A DNA stretch of 64,000 bases from a bacterium (GTDB lineage Bacteria > Armatimonadota > Zipacnadia > Zipacnadales > Zipacnadaceae): contig JAUVXR010000003.1 of assembly GCA_030603495.1 (NCBI GenBank), positions 62,001 to 126,000 on the forward strand. Direction: 5' to 3'. A model generated the notes under the pieces. The model made no database searches and was not told where the DNA came from. It was given only the letters and a program-made list of their open reading frames with translations. This document shows, one piece after another, positions 55,518-63,208 of this stretch. Position 1 is the stretch's first letter, and every line of letters starts with the position of its first letter. A program made the position numbers and the translations under genes.

Positions 55518-55860
55518 CGTATGCCCTCCGTTGCGCACGTTGTGAGCATCAGCTGGCGTGTAGCCAGCTAAAGAGGCCTATCTGCCACGCTTCTGCTACA
55601 CATGTTACCATTTCTCGCAGCATTGATCCAGCCTTTCCCAGCTCATTCGATGTGGCCGTTACCACGATGGTAGATGCCATCAACCCCAGCGAGATGCAGG
55701 GGCCTCAAGCTGAACTCGTGGTGGAAGCATTGGAGGTGTTGGCGCCAGCATTGCAGAGCCATCACAAGGACCCGATAAGGACGGCCGACAATCGTGCTCA
55801 ACAAGGCGGATGGGACTCGGTGAGTACAAGCATTGAGAAGCTATTGACGCAATGTCCTAG
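55518..55860. other. non-coding stretch upstream of the nuclease-STAND gene
   Basis: About 340 bases with no recognisable gene. A 70-codon plus-strand frame (55652-55864) has no SD and no familiar motif. The stretch separates the STAND gene start from the broken NifX 3' end and probably carries the STAND promoter, though no clear -35/-10 pair was found. Confidence 0.4.
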
Positions 55861-56041
55861 ATGAGTCAGAGCAGGTCCTCGCGCTCCGCAGGCGAGGCAG
55901 TTGCCCGGGACTGTGCCCGGGGCTCGATATCCGTTCTCGTCCGCTCACTGCCCCGTTTTCAACGTCAATCAAGGCGTAGTACTCACAGCGGCCAAAATGT
56001 GTGGCGACCTCTTCTCCATCAGCCGATATGGCGTAGCGCAT
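55841..56041 (-). pseudogene. truncated NifX-type (dinitrogenase cofactor) protein
   Basis: The first 47 or so residues match the NifX/NifB-C domain: MRYAISADGEEVATHFGRC, YYALIDVENG, SSPGHSPGQLP. The full domain is about 110 residues. Here homology ends near 55900 and the frame closes 20 residues later in low-quality sequence. These proteins bind iron-molybdenum or other metal clusters. The missing 3' half faces the nuclease-STAND gene. Confidence 0.75.
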
Positions 56042-56092
56042 GGCAGGTTTCCTCTCCTACGGACTTGGCTGCGTAATGAGCAGCCTAACAGA

Positions 56093-56497
56093 TCACGACT
56101 TGTCATCAATGCCTACCGACCGGCACATATCCACGAAGTTGCCCAGTGCCTGGACCCGCTGGCCAATGACCGCGACCCAACCAGCCAAACGCTGTCTGCC
56201 GGCGGGCGTGAGTTGATAAACGCGGCGAGCTGGCCCGCTGCCGGAGGTATCCCAGTTCGAGATCACGCAGCCGTCGGCTTCCAGCCCGCGTAGACAGCGA
56301 TAGATAGCGCCGGGGTCAACGAGCGTCTCGGCCAGCCCCAGACCGTTCACCGCCACGGATAGCTCGTAGCCGTGGATAGCTGTGCCACTGGCCAGCAAGT
56401 AAAGAACGCTGGGCTCAATCATCCGAGAGAGTCGTCTTGGTATCTGTCCACGTCCCGCTCTCCTAGCATGACCTTGTGGGCCGGCTCTTCGTCTCAT
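56093..56497 (-). CDS. PadR-family transcriptional regulator
   Basis: 134 residues, ATG with AGGTGAG before it. After a basic N-terminal stretch of 25 residues, the winged helix is clear: EPSVLYLLASGTAIHGYEL, DPGAIYRCLRGLEADGCV, YQLTPAGRQRL. The C-terminal helix is short, so it belongs to the small PadR class. It heads the eroded metal-cluster operon and probably controlled it through the palindrome just upstream. Confidence 0.9.
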   Translation of the reverse strand: MRRRAGPQGHARRAGRGQIPRRLSRMIEPSVLYLLASGTAIHGYELSVAVNGLGLAETLVDPGAIYRCLRGLEADGCVISNWDTSGSGPARRVYQLTPAGRQRLAGWVAVIGQRVQALGNFVDMCRSVGIDDKS

Positions 56498-56523
56498 AAT
56501 CTCACCTATATGCTATCTACACT

Positions 56524-56542
56524 TATAGTATATCGTACTATA
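56524..56542. promoter_or_regulatory. palindromic operator upstream of padR
   Basis: TATAGTA (56524-56530) and TACTATA (56536-56542) form a perfect inverted repeat around TATCG in an AT-rich patch 27 bases before the padR ATG. PadR regulators commonly bind such AT-rich dyads and repress their own gene. The match is by symmetry and position only. Confidence 0.5.
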
Positions 56543-56728
56543 TATGCTTTGTAAGCCCCTGGGCGCCAAAGTTTTTCCGGGCCACCCCAAACGGTGACTT
56601 ACACCGGCTCCAGAGACGCAACCAGCGTTCCCAATGCGGAACAATATTGCCTCCCTTCGGCGTTAGCTAGTGGTGGAGTTGCACTACGATTCCCCACTAC
56701 AAGCTCTGGGCTGCAGGTAGATTGTCAG

Positions 56729-57298
56729 ATGAGTGAATTGAATGGACAACAGCCACGTCCCTACGGCTGGAGAACGCTGATTGTCGACTGGTGGCAACGC
56801 GCCGACGTAGGCACCGACATCCAACGGATAGCGGCGTTAGTTCTGCTGGCTCTGGGCGTAGGTCTGCTTTTCAACGTGTGCCGCATCTGGCCGCAGGAGC
56901 GCCGCATAGCGGTCATCCCCCAGGCTCAGCCTGAGGCGAGGTCCATTAGCATGGCCGAGGCCTACCGTCTGGCCACCAGTGGTGAAGCCCTGGTGGTATG
57001 CGCGGAGGAGCCAGAGTGGTACGAGGAGCAGCACATTGCAGGCGCCGTCAATCTACCCGACAACGAAGATGGCGACTTTGAGCAGTACTGGACGGATTTC
57101 ACCGGCAAAGTCCCCCAGGACCAAATCCTGATTCTCTACTGCGAACCGGGCTGCATGTCCAAGGAGGGCGTGGCCGAACAGTTGCTCGATCTCGGCTACC
57201 GCGATGTTAGACTGATGAACGAGGGCCCGGAGCAGTGGGAAGCAGCGGGCCACGCGATAGTGCACGGGCCTGCCGCTGGCTCCATGGTCGAGGAGTGA
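56729..57298 (+). CDS. membrane-anchored rhodanese-like protein
   Basis: 189 residues from the ATG at 56729. One membrane segment (about 36-54, IAALVLLALGVGLLFNV) is followed by a rhodanese domain: SMAEAYRLATSGEALVV, IAGAVNLP, and the active-site loop ILYCEPGCMSKEGVAEQL with Cys at the catalytic position. The extra Cys in the loop is common in this subgroup. It could handle sulfane sulfur or a disulfide outside the membrane. The MauE/DoxX gene begins five bases downstream, so the two are a pair. Confidence 0.85.
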   Translation: MSELNGQQPRPYGWRTLIVDWWQRADVGTDIQRIAALVLLALGVGLLFNVCRIWPQERRIAVIPQAQPEARSISMAEAYRLATSGEALVVCAEEPEWYEEQHIAGAVNLPDNEDGDFEQYWTDFTGKVPQDQILILYCEPGCMSKEGVAEQLLDLGYRDVRLMNEGPEQWEAAGHAIVHGPAAGSMVEE

Positions 57299-57303
57299 CT
57301 TGT

Positions 57304-57804
57304 ATGTCCCAGCCAGGCAGTCGAGTTAGCCAGGCCGTCCGCAATCCCGCTCTGTTATTCCTCTTGCGGCTGGTTATCGCAGGTATATTCATCTACGCCA
57401 GTTGGGAGAAGATCCTTTACTCCGAGGCCTTCATCGAGATCATTAAGGGTTACGGGCTCGAGCCAGTGGTCAACGAGTCGGTGGTTCTCCTGATAGCAAT
57501 CTGGCTGCCGTGGGCCGAACTAGCCGGAGGCCTGGCCCTGCTAGTCGGCATCTGGCCGCGGGCCATGGGGCTGTTGTTCACCTTCCTCACGGTGATGTTC
57601 ATCGTCGGCCTGGCCCAAGCCATCCTGCGAGGCATAGACATCCGTTGCGGCTGTTTCACCCTCTCACCCGAGGCTGCTACACGCGACTGGATATCACTGT
57701 GGCAGGAGGCGTTGCTGCTGCTGGGTTGCTTGTGGGTGTGGATCGGGCACTGGCCGCAGTTCCGGCCTGGCGTTCCCCTCAGCAAGCTTGACTCGAGTGT
57801 CTAG
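57304..57804 (+). CDS. MauE/DoxX-family membrane protein
   Basis: 166 residues from the ATG at 57304 (CGAGGAGTGA before it). Four hydrophobic helices (about 20-38, 63-86, 90-112, 137-156). The pattern RLVIAGIFIYASWEKI at the start and the RCGCF motif between helices 3 and 4 are typical of MauE-like DoxX proteins. Paired with the rhodanese-like gene. The family is linked to thiol/disulfide chemistry in the periplasm or to quinone-linked sulfur oxidation; the specific role is unknown. Confidence 0.85.
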   Translation: MSQPGSRVSQAVRNPALLFLLRLVIAGIFIYASWEKILYSEAFIEIIKGYGLEPVVNESVVLLIAIWLPWAELAGGLALLVGIWPRAMGLLFTFLTVMFIVGLAQAILRGIDIRCGCFTLSPEAATRDWISLWQEALLLLGCLWVWIGHWPQFRPGVPLSKLDSSV

Positions 57805-57822
57805 CTGGCAGCGACGCAGTGG

Positions 57823-59895
57823 TCAGGCGAAATAGTCGCGGAGGGGCTTGTTACGTCGGGGCTGCCGCAATTTATTGAGGGCCTTCGCTTCAATCTGCCG
57901 GATGCGCTCGCGCGTTACCTCGAAGATATGCCCGACCTCCTCCAGCGTGCGCGGGTAGCCATCTTCCAGGCCGAACCGCAACTTCAGCACCTCGCGCTCG
58001 CGCTCGGTGAGCTGGCCCAGCAGCCTATCGAGCTGCTCGCGCAGAGCCATATTGGACGCCACATCCACCGGCGTCTCATCTTCCTCATCGGGTACGAAGT
58101 CGCCTAGATGGCTGTCGTTTTCTTCACCGACCGGTGCTTCCAGCGAAAGCGGCTTGGGCGCAATTCGCTTAATCTCGGCGACACGCTCCATCGGCATATC
58201 TATCTCGGCGGCTACGTCCTCCAGGGTAGGCTCGCGGCCAAGCTCCTGAAGCAGCTCGCGCGACGCCTTGACCAGGCGATTGATCGTCTCAACCATGTGG
58301 ACAGGCACGCGGATGATCCGGCTTTGATCGGCAATGGCACGGGAGATGGCCTGGCGTATCCACCAGGTAGCATAGGTGCTGAACTTGTAGCCTTTGCGGT
58401 AGTCGAATTTCTCAACCGCCCTCATCAGCCCAACATTGCCCTCTTGAATCAGGTCAAGAAAGCTCATCGCGGAGCGGCCAGTATACTTGCGCGCGATGCT
58501 GACCACCAAGCGCAGGTTCGCTTCGGTTAGCGACTGCACGGCATCTTCGTCTCTGACGCGCAGGCTCGCGCCATCAACACTCCCGGCACTGACTTGTCGG
58601 CTCAAGACGACCTCAACCGGTCTACTCAGTCCAACGTTCTGCTCCCCGTCCACAGGAAAGGCCGCTTGCACCGCCAGCGTGGCTGGATCGGCGGCCGTGG
58701 TGAAATCAATCTTGAATGGCTCCTGTAGCGGATACCCACTCGCCCCCATAATGCCCTTCTTACCCGCTTCCAGCGTCAGGGTGTAGATCATTTGTCTGGT
58801 TAACGGATCGGCGGGGATGAAGCGTACCTCGCGGCGTTCATCGTCGTAGTGGACCTCCCCGGCTACCGGATGGTTCATGGCATCATGCACTCGCACAGTC
58901 CGGGCCCCTACCGAACGCGGGACCAGGCGGCGGTCAAACGTGATAACCACGGGGCGAGCTACGTCGAAATCCGTGGCCCCATCTTCAGGATCAGTCTTCA
59001 CGACGCGCGGTGCCGCCTTGGCACTGGTTGTGCGAAAACTGAACTTATGATTCTTGGCCAGCCGCCGGCCCTCTTCTGCCGTGGCGACGCCTTCGGCCCT
59101 CGCGCGAACCGTCGCCGTGAACTTATTGCGATGCTTGAGCGACTTGGCTGGCCGGAAGCGCGCACGCCACGGCTGCATCTCGTCGAGGCTGACGGTGCCT
59201 GCTACTTCGCGGCCCTTGCCGTCCACTACTGTTACGACACCGGCGCGGACCGAATCGGCCGCCAGCACATCGCTGAACTCGATGACAATGTCGCGATCAA
59301 CTTCAACATCCCGTTTCCCGTGCTCGGGCAGGCTGCCGGTGACAGTTAAAGGCGCACTACCGTTGGCGGTGCGGAACGTCCAGAGGATGTCCCGGGCCAT
59401 CGGCTTAGCCGCGACGTCGCGTATGCCGTGCTCCCCGCCTCGCACGGCCACGGTATACTCGCGATCCGGGTCGCGCGCCTCCTCGGGCTCGAACCGCAGA
59501 CAATTGCGCAAGCGATCGTAGACCACCCGTCCGTTGCCCTTCTGGACGCGACGTGCTATTTCGACCTCCTCGCTGGGGCTGAGCAGAGGGACCTGACCGA
59601 TGCTGCGCAAGTACATCCGCACCGAGTCGTCTACCGGCACAGATTCGACGTCTTTTTCGTCCTCCAGATCGGCCTCGGCTTCCTCGGTGGCAGATTCTCC
59701 GTCGGAGCTGACATTTATGCCCGCCTTGTGCAGAATCCGGTATATATCCTCAATATCGGAGGTATCCAGGAATTCGCACTCCCCGAGCACTTCCTGGATA
59801 TCTTCGTAGGTTAGATAGCCCTGTTCCTGGCCCTTGCCAACAAGCTGCTGAACCTGTTTGAGCTCGCTGATCTCGACTGCCTCGCCCTCGGGCAA
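57823..59895 (-). CDS. rpoD: primary sigma factor RpoD with inserted Ig-like (Big_5) domains
   Basis: 690 residues from a TTG, six bases after dnaG. Region 1.1 is residues 10-62 ([13 protein letters not shown]), then an acidic linker. Region 1.2 is about 88-120 ([19 protein letters not shown]). Regions 2.1-2.4 begin at about 448 ([37 protein letters not shown]), with 3 and 4 following to [16 protein letters not shown]. All housekeeping residues are present. Residues 121-447 are not sigma sequence but Ig-like Big_5/SbsA repeats (listed separately). The insert sits where E. coli sigma70 has its non-conserved region. The frame is uninterrupted and starts and ends cleanly within the sigma core. 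Confidence 0.93.
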   Translation of the reverse strand: MPEGEAVEISELKQVQQLVGKGQEQGYLTYEDIQEVLGECEFLDTSDIEDIYRILHKAGINVSSDGESATEEAEADLEDEKDVESVPVDDSVRMYLRSIGQVPLLSPSEEVEIARRVQKGNGRVVYDRLRNCLRFEPEEARDPDREYTVAVRGGEHGIRDVAAKPMARDILWTFRTANGSAPLTVTGSLPEHGKRDVEVDRDIVIEFSDVLAADSVRAGVVTVVDGKGREVAGTVSLDEMQPWRARFRPAKSLKHRNKFTATVRARAEGVATAEEGRRLAKNHKFSFRTTSAKAAPRVVKTDPEDGATDFDVARPVVITFDRRLVPRSVGARTVRVHDAMNHPVAGEVHYDDERREVRFIPADPLTRQMIYTLTLEAGKKGIMGASGYPLQEPFKIDFTTAADPATLAVQAAFPVDGEQNVGLSRPVEVVLSRQVSAGSVDGASLRVRDEDAVQSLTEANLRLVVSIARKYTGRSAMSFLDLIQEGNVGLMRAVEKFDYRKGYKFSTYATWWIRQAISRAIADQSRIIRVPVHMVETINRLVKASRELLQELGREPTLEDVAAEIDMPMERVAEIKRIAPKPLSLEAPVGEENDSHLGDFVPDEEDETPVDVASNMALREQLDRLLGQLTEREREVLKLRFGLEDGYPRTLEEVGHIFEVTRERIRQIEAKALNKLRQPRRNKPLRDYFA
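58555..59535 (-). other. Ig-like (Big_5/SbsA-type) insert within rpoD
   Basis: Codons 121-447. A Big_5 repeat typically opens with 'P-x-DG', 'v-i-F' and closes with 'F-P...L....YT-t', 'G......W-F-T'. Residues 122-176 are the second half only ([23 protein letters not shown]). Residues 183-290 are a full repeat ([20 protein letters not shown] to HKFSFRTT). Residues 295-400 are a second full repeat ([20 protein letters not shown] to FKIDFTT). Residues 405-447 are the first half only ([19 protein letters not shown] to SLRVRD). Composition is basic, unlike secreted Ig domains, which fits a place on RNA polymerase near DNA. Confidence 0.85.
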
Positions 59896-59901
59896 CTACC
59901 T

Positions 59902-61917
59902 TCAACTCCTTTCGTCATTCTGCTCCGCGTTGTTCTGCTGCCCGGATAAGTCCTCCGGACTCTCTACCCGGTTCGTCCCCTGGATAGCTCCTGGACCTTC
60001 GAGAAAATCAAACTGGCCTTTGCCATGGAATCTAGCCGCCAGAGCAACGTACCGCTGATAGTCCGGATGATCGTGTGTGAATTCGTCGGACTTCATCAAT
60101 TCAGCGATGCGCTGTTGTAACTTCTGGAAGTCCTCGACGCTATTCTCCTCAGTGACGAGGGGGCTTTCTGCGGATTGCAGCTCGTATTCCTCGCGTAGGC
60201 CTGTAACCCGCCGGTGCTTGCGCAGCTTTCGAGCACTGGCCTCAAGGAGCTCGTTCGTCAGATCATCAGGTGGCTCCGCAAGTAAGAGTTCCACGGCCCG
60301 ACGGTAAGTACCTTCCTGCGCTGAGAGCTCATCGGGCACGCGCTGCGGCTCGTACTCACCATTCACCTGAAGCTGCGCCCCAATCGCTCGGGCAATAGCC
60401 TGGTGCTCAGGCGTCAGGAAATCATCCGGACACAATACCGCGAATACCCTTTCGGCAAAGTCTCTGCTCTCTAAAGCCGCGCACAACAACTCTCGTTCCA
60501 GCCTCTCTAATATCGCGCCGCGGTATTCGACGTCCTGAACGATAGTCTCGGTGACAAAGCTGCGGTCCCGCCGGCCACTGCCCGCCGTCTTAGCCCGCCG
60601 GCGCTGGCCTTTGCTGGTGCGCCGCTGCATCTCCATGCGCAGGGCTGCCTGCATGCCTCCTACCCGCTCCGGCTGCCCCTGAGCCCAGCGGTCGGCTGCC
60701 CGCACCACGAACTCCTCGCGGCGGGTCCGATCTGGTATGTGCCGCAGTACATCTACCGCCTCCCGTGCTGCTCGCGCCAGTCCCTCGGAGCCACCGTCTC
60801 GATGACCGCCAAAGACCATCTCCAGGCGATACTCAACCAGGTCCACGGCCTGCTGGGCAAGCTGCTGAAACTGCTCGACGCCGTGTGCACGGATGGACTG
60901 ATCCGGATCAATGCCCTGGGGCAAGAGCATTACCCGGGCCTCGAGTGTGCTGCCCTCGAACAAGTCAATGTTGCGCAGCGCCGCCGCCATCCCCGCCGCA
61001 TCCGCGTCGAAGCAGAGGATAACTCGCTCAACGTACCGCCGCAGTAGCAACAGATGGTCAGCGGTCATCGCCGTGCCCAATGTTGCCACTGCGTTCTTGA
61101 GACCAGCTTGGTGCAGGGCCAAGACGTCCGTGTACCCTTCAACCACTATCGCAGACTTCGCCGCGACCAGCGCCTGCCGACCGTGGGCCAGCGCATACAG
61201 ATTGCGACTCTTGCTAAACAGCGGCGTGTCCGGCGAATTGAGGTACTTCGCCGATTCAGCCGGATCCATCGCCCGTCCCCCAAAGCCGATCACCGCCCCC
61301 GCCGCATCGCTAATCGGAAACATTATCCGGTTGCGAAAGACGTCGTAATCGCTGCCCCGTTCGCTGCGTTTGACCAGTCCGGCTTCTCGCATCAGTTGAG
61401 CTGCAAGCCCCTTGCTGGACAAGAACTTCAGCAGCTCGTCCCACGCCTCCACAGCGAAACCCAAGCGGAATCCTGTGATCGTTTCATCAGAGAAGCCACG
61501 TTTATACAAGTAATCGAGTGCGGCTTTGCCGCCGGTGCTGCGCAGATTGTCCTCAAAGTGGCACGTCGCCGACTCCACGGCGCGGCGCAGCAGCTTGCTG
61601 CGCTCAACCCGTGCCTGCTCCCCCGGTTCAATCCGCCAAGTCAAGCCACAGCGTTCGGCGAGCCGCTCACCAGCTTCCGAGAAGCTAATCCCTTCGATCT
61701 GTTGCAGGAACGAGAACAAGTCTCCGCCCGCCCCACAGCCGAAGCAGTGCCACAGGCCCGCCGCTGGATCAACGGACAACGATGGAGTCTTCTCCTGATG
61801 GAAAGGACACAGTGCCTTGAACCGCCGCCCGGCTCGCCTCACAGGAATGTACTGGGAGATAAGCTCGACGATGTCAATCCGTCGCTTGATTTCTTCTTTG
61901 GTGTCTTCGATAGGCAT
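59902..61917 (-). CDS. dnaG: DNA primase DnaG
   Basis: 671 residues. The zinc finger is C37-PF-H40...C58-FG-C61. The catalytic core has YLNSPDTPLFSKS, the TOPRIM motif VVEGYTDVLALHQAG and ILCFDADAAG. The C-terminal third (about 440-671) holds the helicase-binding domain and a Gln/Glu-rich tail. It primes lagging-strand synthesis with DnaB. It is coupled to rpoD (six bases apart), the conserved core of the macromolecular synthesis operon. rpsU is absent. Confidence 0.96.
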   Translation of the reverse strand: MPIEDTKEEIKRRIDIVELISQYIPVRRAGRRFKALCPFHQEKTPSLSVDPAAGLWHCFGCGAGGDLFSFLQQIEGISFSEAGERLAERCGLTWRIEPGEQARVERSKLLRRAVESATCHFEDNLRSTGGKAALDYLYKRGFSDETITGFRLGFAVEAWDELLKFLSSKGLAAQLMREAGLVKRSERGSDYDVFRNRIMFPISDAAGAVIGFGGRAMDPAESAKYLNSPDTPLFSKSRNLYALAHGRQALVAAKSAIVVEGYTDVLALHQAGLKNAVATLGTAMTADHLLLLRRYVERVILCFDADAAGMAAALRNIDLFEGSTLEARVMLLPQGIDPDQSIRAHGVEQFQQLAQQAVDLVEYRLEMVFGGHRDGGSEGLARAAREAVDVLRHIPDRTRREEFVVRAADRWAQGQPERVGGMQAALRMEMQRRTSKGQRRRAKTAGSGRRDRSFVTETIVQDVEYRGAILERLERELLCAALESRDFAERVFAVLCPDDFLTPEHQAIARAIGAQLQVNGEYEPQRVPDELSAQEGTYRRAVELLLAEPPDDLTNELLEASARKLRKHRRVTGLREEYELQSAESPLVTEENSVEDFQKLQQRIAELMKSDEFTHDHPDYQRYVALAARFHGKGQFDFLEGPGAIQGTNRVESPEDLSGQQNNAEQNDERS

Positions 61918-62189
61918 TGCTGAGAATGACGCTGGTTAGTTTGCGAGAAAGGTGCTCTGGACAGTAGTTTCGTCGCGAAGGGCAAAAGGCCTTCCGGCGA
62001 AGGGAAGTTTTCGCGGTGCAGCACAAATGCGCGGGAACATCCGCAGAGGAGCATTTCCCCGCCCCCAGTACCTTCAGAGAAGGGGAATGCCGGCCAGCTC
62101 ATTATGGGGCCAAAGAGAAACGGCCCCGCCGACAGGAGCCCTGTCCTGGACGAGGCCGCTTGCTGGTTTGACTACAGGTCCGGGGATGA
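61918..62189. other. non-coding stretch with several hairpins upstream of dnaG
   Basis: 272 bases. GCATTTCCCC (62051-62060) pairs with GGGGAATGC (62082-62090), and GACAGG-AGC-CCTGTC near 62130-62145 is a perfect six-pair hairpin inside a wider GGCC...GGCC palindrome. The second may terminate the minus-strand gene at 62190. No promoter for dnaG was recognised. Confidence 0.4.
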
Positions 62190-63059
62190 TCAGTCCCAGA
62201 TATGCATCCTTACAATCCGGAAATCGTGTAGGGTGAAGTCAATATTGTTGCCGTTCTCCGTATAGCGCATAATACAATCCCGGCTGAAAGTCTTGGAACT
62301 ACTCTGGAAGCTGACTGTGGCTCCTGCAACGCTGCCCGCCAGTCCGCTGGCCTGGTAGGTGATCGTGTCATCGGGCCAGCCATAGCGCTGGAGCACGCGT
62401 GCGTAATGGTCGCCCATCTTGAGGTATTTGTGCGGCTCCCACATCGCACTGCGCGCATAACTGCATTCATCGGCGGCAACTGCAATGGCCTGAACATAGC
62501 CGTCCAAGTCCAGCAGGAATCCCAGCGTCACTCCCCCGCGCTGGTAGAGCCACATCATCTCACCAGGCGCGGTGTCAATGTATATCGGCAAGGCCCAATT
62601 GGGCACCACACCGGCAGGTGCGCCTACCGCCGCCGCGCCCGGAGCGCCCATTTCCCCTGGCGCTCCGGGGAATGCGCCCGGCCCCATCCTCCTCATCTCC
62701 TCCTCCATCAACAACGGGTCCATCATCATCTCGGCCACCCCACCAACTACTCCAGCTATACCTGCCTCCTCTGGTGTTGCACCTGCAAAACCAGCTAGTG
62801 CTCCCGCCCCACGCGCGGCAGCCATGGCGCGGTCCATTGTACCCAGACCAGGTGCCGCGACGGGAAAGGCCGGCCCTGCTGGACCCGTCACTATTCCGTC
62901 CGGCGGGCCATAGAGTTCCAGAAGCGCAACGGCATGCTCATTCAACCGAACGCCCGCGAGCTGCCGCTCCTTGGCGTACGCGCTTCCCCCAGTCAGAAGA
63001 ACTACGCTAATAAGTGCCACTGCTACCAGGATTGCTCGGCTATAGCTCGCCCGTGTCAT
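62190..63059 (-). CDS. secreted protein of unknown function with two similar ends
   Basis: 289 residues with a signal peptide (residues 8-29, cleavage after AYA). The N-terminal unit VRLNEHAVALLELYGPPDGIV and the C-terminal unit LKMGDHYARVLQRYGWPDDTI look like the same motif. Between them (residues 60-155) lies a Gly/Ala/Pro/Met-rich low-complexity stretch. The C-terminal 130 residues (from IYIDTAPGEMMWLY) are beta-rich with two Cys. I do not recognise a family; the paired 'LYG-P' units recall SmpA/BamE-like folds only weakly. Confidence 0.7.
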   Translation of the reverse strand: MTRASYSRAILVAVALISVVLLTGGSAYAKERQLAGVRLNEHAVALLELYGPPDGIVTGPAGPAFPVAAPGLGTMDRAMAAARGAGALAGFAGATPEEAGIAGVVGGVAEMMMDPLLMEEEMRRMGPGAFPGAPGEMGAPGAAAVGAPAGVVPNWALPIYIDTAPGEMMWLYQRGGVTLGFLLDLDGYVQAIAVAADECSYARSAMWEPHKYLKMGDHYARVLQRYGWPDDTITYQASGLAGSVAGATVSFQSSSKTFSRDCIMRYTENGNNIDFTLHDFRIVRMHIWD

Positions 63060-63208
63060 AATGCGGCCTCCCTATTGCCCATTCGTATAGTATCTGTGCC
63101 TCTGATGCCGTGACTTCTGCTGCTGATAGCACGTCAACAGTTGCAGCTGGGTTACACTCTTCCGCGAGTAGTATACCCATATTCGCGAAATTTTTCAACC
63201 CCCTCACC

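Noticed and set aside
55652-55864. 70-codon plus-strand frame between the STAND and NifX fragments
   Set aside because: No SD or motif; it overlaps the end of the NifX fragment on the other strand.
58555-59535. Idea that the Ig part of rpoD is an assembly chimera
   Set aside because: The frame runs through both junctions without a stop, the junctions fall at equivalent points of the Ig repeat, and regions 1.2 and 2.1 are intact on either side. Read data would still be needed to settle it.
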